A stretch of 64,000 bases of DNA from Macrolepiota albuminosa (taxonomy: Eukaryota; Basidiomycota; Agaricomycetes; Agaricales; Agaricaceae): positions 2,737,609 to 2,801,608 of the forward strand of contig JAMWFC010000054.1 in NCBI GenBank assembly GCA_027475525.1. Reading direction: 5' to 3'. Below, piece after piece: positions 57,804-64,000 of the stretch (positions within the stretch are counted from its first letter, which is position 1; each line of letters begins with the position of its first letter). The translations under genes were made by a program, and so were the position numbers. Under the pieces are notes generated by a model. That model searched no databases. It was not told the DNA's origin and saw only the letters and a program-made list of their open reading frames with translations.

Positions 57804-58296
57804 AGGATGCACAACCTCGTGTCATCTCATCACCTGTTTTTCCACCTCCACCTCCAATGGCGACGGCTTCTTCATCTGGCAGCCATAATGGCTCCCTATA
57901 TAATGCTTTTCTCGCCTCAACGCCAAGTATTACAGGTTCATGGCCTCCACCCACACAGTGAGCGTGTGGCGTTCCTCATTTGTATCCTTATTATTATACC
58001 TACTGCATTTGTACTATCAAGCACGCATCATTCATATCATCCTCACTTAATTCTTCCACCTGACGGTCCTGATACCCTTGCAAGTGTGATCTTCCGTGTT
58101 TGGTTTCTACGTCTAGGCGAAATATAATGAAGTCAGTCACATGATTCAAAATTTTCCGTGAGATCCAATCGCGTCCTTGGCTGGCTAGGATCGATCTGTG
58201 TCAACCCGCGTTTCTGGGCTAGTGGGAGCTTGACGTGAGGATTTCAGTCATATCTGGAGTGTCTTTTGATCTTTTATCACACAAGAAGGGTTGATC
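57804..58296. other. Spacer between ADA2 and TSR1
   Basis: About 490 bp holding the ADA2 3' end and the TSR1 promoter. An open Pro/Ser-rich stretch at 57805-57961 overlaps the ADA2 tail and is not supported as a gene. Confidence 0.45.
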
Positions 58297-61152
58297 ATGG
58301 CCGAAGCGCATCACCACCATAGACCGACGCTGAAACAGGTGTGTTAACTTGATCTCGAAGTTGCACGGGTATAATCAATTGCAGTTCATAGAGTAATAAG
58401 CGTTTTAAATCTAAACATGCAACGAAATCGGCCTTGAAAGACGCTGCAAAAGGTTGAAAGCATTCGCACCTCATCCAATCATCTTTCCGACTCATTCACA
58501 CCCAGGTCGTATTTCTCGTACATCTCCAAAGGCATCCGCGTCTACGAACGCTTCAGCACAAACCAGACTGAACCGACGCAATAATGCAAAACAAGCACAG
58601 GCAAAAAAGCGCGACTCGCTAGTCTCAGCAACGCGTGTTTTCAGTGGCGTAGATGGGGCACCCAGAATTGTTGCCGTGGTTCCACTCTGTCCTGACGTGG
58701 ACCCTAAAGCAATTGTCACCTCTCTTGCCGAATCTCTGGACGTTTCGGCGGACGACTGCCCACAATCAGGTCTATGGAAGATGAAGTACGTGAGATATCA
58801 TTTTTATTAACTTATACAGCTCATGAAGTGTTTGAAGAGCAGGAAGATTCAGGACATCCCTCCAATTCGTGAATGTACCATACAGGAACTTCTATGCTGC
58901 TCTTGACGCCTGCAAAGTTGCTGATTATGTAGTCTTTGCACTTTCGACCTCCGTTGAAGTCGATAGTTGGGGGGACACACTCCTTCGTGCACTGCAGGCA
59001 CAAGGTCTTCCGGATGTTGTCACTTTGGCTGCCTCTGATCCAACAATCGACTCTAAATCACGATCGGGGATACTGAAATCCCTTCTCTCCTTCGTTCAAT
59101 ACTTTGTTCCTAGCCAAACTCGGGTGTTCGATATGTACGCCAGCTCGGACCGACTCAATGCTCTTCGAGCGCTTTCCGAGGGCAAGCCGGCCGATGTCCG
59201 GTGGCGAGAGGGTCGGTCATGGATTTTGTGTGAGACGGCGGAATGGGAAGATGGGCAACTGAAGGTGACTGGTGTTGTAAGAGGTTCCTCTCTTTCTGCC
59301 AATAGGCTGGTCCACCTTCCCAACTTTGGGGACTTCCAGATAGCCAAGGTACGCTACAGTGCTGACATGCGGTGATGCAGAGCCAGCTCAAAGATTCTTA
59401 ATTTGGTACAGATTCTATCTGCATCCCTACCTCGAAATCCAAAATCTGAACAGACAACGACTATGGATGTAGAGCCTACGGTCCTTGCAGAACCCGACGC
59501 GGAGGAAGCAGATTCGTTGGTATCGAGTAATGACCCCGATGACCTTGCTAACGAGCAAACTTGGCCTACAGAGGAAGAGATGAATGGAGGTGGGGGGATC
59601 GAGCAACCGTCGTTGCCTGACGCGGAGGTCGGGACCACTCCTCAGCGTGTGAAACGAATACCGAAGGGGATGAGTGCATATCAGGCGTCATGGATCGTCG
59701 ACGAAAGCGATGATGAGGACAATGAGGATCCTGATGCTAAGCTCCAGGGTGAGGAGGTGGAAATGGAGGAAGTTGCAGATGAAGCAGAAGAAATGCAAGA
59801 TATGCTTATGGATGAGGACATTGAATCAGAACGGCGGGTTGCCTTTGAGGACCTGGATAACGAAGAAGAAGAAAGACAGTGTGTTACCCATTTTCATGAA
59901 ACTGACATATTTTTCTAATGCGCTTTCAAGGCTGAACTCTTGGAGAAATCGGCAGCGCGAAGAAGAGGATGACCTTCAATTTCCAGATGAAATAGACACT
60001 CCACAAGATATCCCGGCTCGTGTCAGGTTCCAGCGTTTCAGAGGAATGCGATCGTTCAGAACCAGCCCATGGGATCCGTTTGAAAATCTACCTCGGGATT
60101 ACGCGCGTATATTTCAGTTCGAAGATTTCAAACGGACAGAACGCAGTGTACGCCGGCGAGCAGAGCAAGAACTCGCTGTGGTCGAGGTGAGCGGGTCCCA
60201 TATTGGCTCTGATTCGTCAAAAATTGTTAAGTTTATTAGCCTGGCAACCGGGTTACCGTAATTTTGAAAGATGTTCCTCAAGAGGCTGCGACAACCGGAT
60301 TAGTTATGATATTTGCCCTGCTACAACATGAGCATAAAACTTCTGTGTTGAACTTCACTGTTCAAAGAAATACCGAATATAGTGGGACAGTGAGGTCGAA
60401 GGTAAGTAATGAATGTCCTTGCTCAATCCATCTTTTTGACCATCCATGTATTCTTCAGGATCCTCTGCTTCTATGCATTGGACCCCGACGCCTTCGTGTT
60501 AACCCTATCTACAGCCAACACACGCGTGGCGGAGGCAAGGGCGCAAACAATGTTCATAAATTCGAGCGATTCCTTCGACATGGATTGACGAGTGTCGCAA
60601 CCATTTATGGTCCTGTCATTTTCGGAACCCAGCCTTGCATTTTCCTCAGGGAAACCTCTGATATTCAAGGTTCTTTCGTTTTATCCTTCCAATCTGAGCT
60701 ACCACATTGACTTGCGATCAAGCGCCGCAGCTCGTTGCGATGGGTACTTTTTTGAACCCTGACACCACACGGATCATAGCGAAACGCATCATTCTCACCG
60801 GACACCCATTCAAGGTCCATAAGAAGACAGCGACGGTCCGATACCTATTTTTCAACCCTGGTAAAACTTTATTGCTTCTTTGCACCTTATCACACCATTC
60901 ATCCTCCTTCTAGAGGACGTCCACTATTTTAAGCCCATTCAGCTCCATACGAAGCACGGACGCACGGGTCATATCCGAGAGTCTCTTGGGACCCATGGTT
61001 ACTTCAAGGCCCATTTCGACGGACCAATCAATCAGATGGACACAGTTTGCATGTCATTGTATAAGCGCGTCTTTCCGAAGTTTTCAAACCTCTGGACCAT
61101 TAGTGGTGAGCGAGAGATCATCGCCACGGATGATGATGCTATGGAGGAGTGA
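58297..61152 (+). CDS. TSR1: 40S ribosome biogenesis factor Tsr1
   Basis: GTPase-like protein without GTPase activity that binds late 40S precursors. ATG 58297 gives [14 protein letters not shown]. An intron follows, then [20 protein letters not shown] and [12 protein letters not shown], the conserved Tsr1/Bms1 N-terminus. Next come [20 protein letters not shown] (degenerate G domain), [20 protein letters not shown], the AARP2CN-type [20 protein letters not shown], and a very acidic linker ([20 protein letters not shown]). The C-terminal domain has [73 protein letters not shown] and [20 protein letters not shown], ending at TGA 61150-61152. About ten short introns. No 77-bp duplication touches it. 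Confidence 0.94.
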
Positions 61153-61790
61153 GCTCCAAGTTTGAAGAAGCTATTTATACTTCTTGTATTCCTGCCTTCT
61201 CGTTCTCAAACGCAGTGCATTATTGCGACTTGCCGAGCTTAGTTCGTCAGAAATCTGATGCATAGGCTTGCAGTAGATAGGATCGGTTTATCACTGTAGG
61301 TAGGTAGGGACAACGTCGCAGTGACCCGGAATAAAGATTGACCAGCAATGATCACCTTTGAGTACTCCACAAAGCTCCACGTCTTTCACAAGTAGGCCCA
61401 CCCAGACTAACACATGTTCAGTTTGACATAATTGGGGTGCATTGTTATGGGTATTCATGTGAGATAAATGAGATCTGGGGTACTATCCTATTGCAAGTGT
61501 ACCTGGTGACTTTCTCGAAGTGAAAATACCCTAAACCTCTAGCTCTTGGCATATGCCGTCCAACGGCCATGGAAAACTTCGAAAACAACGATTGTATGTA
61601 ATGCAGGATTATAGTTGAAAGTCATTGACAAATCTCAATCCACTATGCACAGATAGTTGCTTTAAATCGCACTTGGATTTGGCACATTAATCTAGTGAGA
61701 GGACTTGAACGTCGAAAAAGCATAAAACACAAAGAATAAAACAAACGTATTATAGCCAAATCAAATAGCAGACAATTGGCTTCGTGTTCA
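61153..61790. other. Spacer between convergent genes
   Basis: About 640 bp between the stop codons of TSR1 and the small minus-strand gene. No gene seen. Confidence 0.5.
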
Positions 61791-62085
61791 TCAATCTGAA
61801 AGCCGTGAGTTGTCTTGAGGGGAGCGAGGAGCCTCCGATGAGATAGGTTGGGAAGGCGTTTCTAAAACAGCTTGGCTTTGATTCACAAATGGTAGGAACG
61901 TGCGTACCTGTCGATTGTTTGGATATGTGGTAGCCATACGTCTTTACAGTAGCAGGAAGCTTTGCAGCGGCCGCTTCGTCACTGTTGAGGGCAGCGTGAG
62001 CAGCAGAAAATTGCTTAAGAGTGTACGCGGCGAGAGAGGACGAGTAAAGCTGCTGCGAAGTTGAAGTATTCGCCGAACGAGCCAT
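61791..62085 (-). CDS. Small protein of unknown function
   Basis: ATG 62085 gives MARSANTSTSQQLYSSSLAA, then YTLKQFSAAHAALNSDEAAA and KTYGYHISKQST. A GT-AG intron (about 61864-61909) then joins to ETPSQPISSEAPRSPQDNSR and TGA at 61791-61793. The product is about 83 residues, Ser/Ala-rich and helical in the first half, with no signal peptide or membrane span. I do not recognise the family. Support comes from a clean start, an intron that extends a sensible frame and a position between genes. Without the intron the frame runs on to 61750. Confidence 0.5.
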
Positions 62086-62552
62086 TGTGGTTGGGAAAAA
62101 GAAGCCGAGGAGAACATCACTTTTTATAAGAAATACTGTAGCGTGTCACGATCTGCAAAGGTGTCCCTATGTGCAAAATGCAATGCTCAACTGAGTGTGC
62201 TCAGCTGTTAAGTCCAGGAAAAATCTCATAGCTACATATAATGTATTTCAAGCGTTCCTTGTAGTTTTTGAGAGAGATAATTGAGAACTAAAAATGTGGT
62301 AGGCGCAAGAGTGCAAAATCAGAGGGAGGTTTGTCACTAACCGGAGCTCGGTCAAGTGAATCAAGATTGACTGTGAAAAATCTAACTACACAAAATGTTT
62401 CCATACATATCAAATGGCTTGGAATTCACATTCCGAAGTATATTGGGGAGTAGAAAGCTCAGAGGAAGAGACATTCTTCAGGTCGATGAAAGAGAGTGTG
62501 ACAGCTTGGGGGCAGTTGAAGTTCCGCATACGGCTGGAACGGCATAGTCAAA
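62086..62552. other. Spacer, no gene
   Basis: Upstream region of the small minus-strand gene and of the broken frame at 62553. Nothing recognised. Confidence 0.45.
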
Positions 62553-63173
62553 ATGCGCACTAGCGCCATGACACTCCGCTTTTTTTTCAACGTTCTGCTG
62601 AAATGGTTCACGCTGCCGTCTACTGCAATACTGTTCACCCTGACACTGAGGCTTCTTGGCCTCTCCCTTGAAGGAAAGAAGATTGACCTACAGCAACATA
62701 TTGAGGATGAATTTGACAGACACCCTGAGATGAAGGATGAACCACAGTATTCCGGATTGTTTAAATGATCACAGAAACAGCCCGCTCCGTTGAATGAGGA
62801 CACTGTCGAGGGATCAAACAACGCATTAGATACGCAGCCGCCATTACAGCACCGCCGCCTCAATACCACAACTGATAACACACCTGTTTCACTGTACTCG
62901 ATGGGGCCAGCCCTTACTCCAGCTCCTCCTGCTCCTGTACATTTCTTGACCCCAGGCATTCCCACAAGTTATTCTACTGGTTCATCCACGGTACAGCACC
63001 CAGCCTACTATTCCATTAATTCCTTACATGCTCATAGCATAGTAGATTTTGTCAATAGAAGCATTGATTCATTGACAGATAAGGTGTACACATGGTTACT
63101 AATGCCTGGCTTGTGCGCGATGCACCATCTAGCGTCCAAGGCAAGTCGAGTGGAGCTAGAATTGGGACTGTGA
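62553..63173 (+). pseudogene. Unknown frame with one in-frame TGA
   Basis: The same phase stays open from 62553 to TGA 63171-63173 except for a TGA at 62766. The first part starts MRTSAMTLRFFFNVLLKWFT with a hydrophobic segment (STAILFTLTLRLLGLSL) and an acidic end (QHIEDEFDRHPEMKDE). The second part is Pro/Ser/Thr-rich (SMGPALTPAPPAPVHFLTPG). I recognise no family. It may be a dead gene, a repeat fragment, or two exons of a real gene. Confidence 0.3.
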
Positions 63174-63498
63174 CCCGGTGTGACGGATTTTGCACTTCCC
63201 GGTGCTTTTGGTACCTCTCACTCGGTCATTGACCGACACAACTTATGCAATAGAAAACTCCAAACAAAAATTACTAGTCCGTAGCCAAGATGCATATTGA
63301 GATGACCTGAAAGTTTGAAGGCCATACACCTCGAGTACAAGCCTACAGAAAAAAAATGGCTAAAATTTGCATTTCCCGGCACATGACAGTACATATGTAC
63401 AATGGAGGTGGCGCGTATTTGATCGAGATCTGCTATGTAAACTTTCACAGGATGACATCATGCGAATGCCTTCCGCATTCAACAGAAATTGATACATT
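63174..63498. other. Spacer, no gene
   Basis: About 325 bp between the unknown frame and the stop of the CLC gene. Nothing recognised. Confidence 0.45.
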
Positions 63499-64000
63499 CT
63501 ATCTCCGTATCAAACTCACAGCTCTGTGGATATTTTCTGATGCCCATGTCCAAACTTCCTCTAGGAGCCCATCTAGTCCACCACGATCATCCCACGAGAG
63601 CTCGTGAGCTGGTTTCGTCACTATAAATTTGAGCACATCCTTGACAGTGACCAAACCCGTCAACACGCCGTGATTTTCCACCAATATCACACGTGGACTG
63701 ATTGAGTTCATTAGTAGGATGCCTATGGAGAAAGACGTAGAAGACTCACCCCATGCGCTTGAATAATTGCATAACAATCTCTAACGGTAACTCCGGAGAA
63801 ACCGTTATAGGAGTCTTAGATGAGACTTTAGCATCAAGAAACTCGACAAACGGCAGTAACTAACGAGATTGACCCAAGGCCAGAACCTTATACCGCCTTC
63901 TGACAGCGCCAGCTCAAAGAAACCGGTGCCAGCAGCCTCTTCTTCGATGCCAAAAGATGCACCGTGTGTTGTGTGTTCTGAATCACGGGGAACAAACCGA
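63499..64000 (-). CDS. CLC-type chloride channel/transporter, C-terminal part (runs off the window)
   Basis: The minus-strand exons encode a cytosolic C-terminal CBS region: FFELALSEGGIRFWPWVNL, TPITVSPELPLEIVMQLFKR, then PRVILVENHGVLTGLVTVKD and VLKFIV. This is the second CBS domain of eukaryotic CLC proteins such as Gef1, which move chloride across plasma or endosomal membranes. Introns lie near 63703-63750 and 63817-63863. It ends ENIHRAVSLIRR with TAG at 63499-63501. The membrane domain lies beyond the right edge, so the class (channel or exchanger) cannot be told. Confidence 0.8.

Noticed and set aside
62459..62965. 168-codon minus-strand frame opposite the unknown plus-strand frame
   Set aside because: Its composition (Cys/Gly/Ser runs) reflects the Pro/Thr-rich sense strand, with no domain recognised. 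Neither strand is certain.

Overview
The window is nuclear DNA from a filamentous basidiomycete, most likely an Agaricomycete (mushroom-forming fungus). The genes are split by many short introns, mostly about 40-65 nt with GT-AG ends. They encode typical fungal proteins (OPT transporter, Zn2Cys6 regulator, Leu5-like carrier, Erv-type oxidase, SAGA Ada2, Hop2). The repeats are Ty3/gypsy and Ty1/copia retrotransposons of the kinds found in mushroom genomes.

Layout. Bases 1 to about 23,100 are a retrotransposon graveyard. A CpG-depleted copia element (fragments at 4048-5214 and 17474-18666) was hit in its reverse transcriptase by an element that left a solo LTR (5215-5896 plus 17388-17468, target duplication GTAAA). 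That solo LTR was later hit by an 11.5-kb chromodomain gypsy element (5897-17382, 173-bp LTRs, target duplication TCCAG). The gypsy element carries one long gag-pol frame and a second long frame (13883-16843) downstream of integrase that I cannot assign to a known function. A related element ends at 4047 on the left and keeps the C-terminal part of the same extra frame. Older CpG-stripped repeats fill 18.7-22.1 kb.

Bases 23.5-64 kb are an ordinary gene region. In order: secreted type-B carboxylesterase (-), cytosolic asparaginyl-tRNA synthetase (+), DPH5 diphthamide methyltransferase (-), F-box/LRR-like protein (+), LSM4 (-), OPT oligopeptide transporter (+), Erv-type sulfhydryl oxidase (+), ankyrin-repeat protein (-), Zn2Cys6 transcription factor (-), Leu5-like mitochondrial carrier (-), HOP2 meiotic factor (+), ADA2 (+), TSR1 40S biogenesis factor (+), a small unknown protein (-), a broken unknown frame (+), and the 3' end of a CLC chloride channel/transporter (-). 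These are housekeeping genes without an obvious shared pathway or cluster logic.

The most striking global signal is technical. At 24 places, in genes, spacers and transposons alike, exactly 77 bp is repeated perfectly in tandem. One fixed length everywhere points to contig ends overlapping by the assembly k-mer and being joined without trimming. Because 77 is not a multiple of 3, these duplications frameshift most of the exons they hit. Several apparently broken genes (asnRS, DPH5, LSM4, OPT, ankyrin, the Zn2Cys6 factor and gypsy gag) read cleanly once one copy is ignored. The most interesting biological signals are the extra gypsy frame and the finding that all nine differences between the two gypsy LTRs fall at CpG sites.
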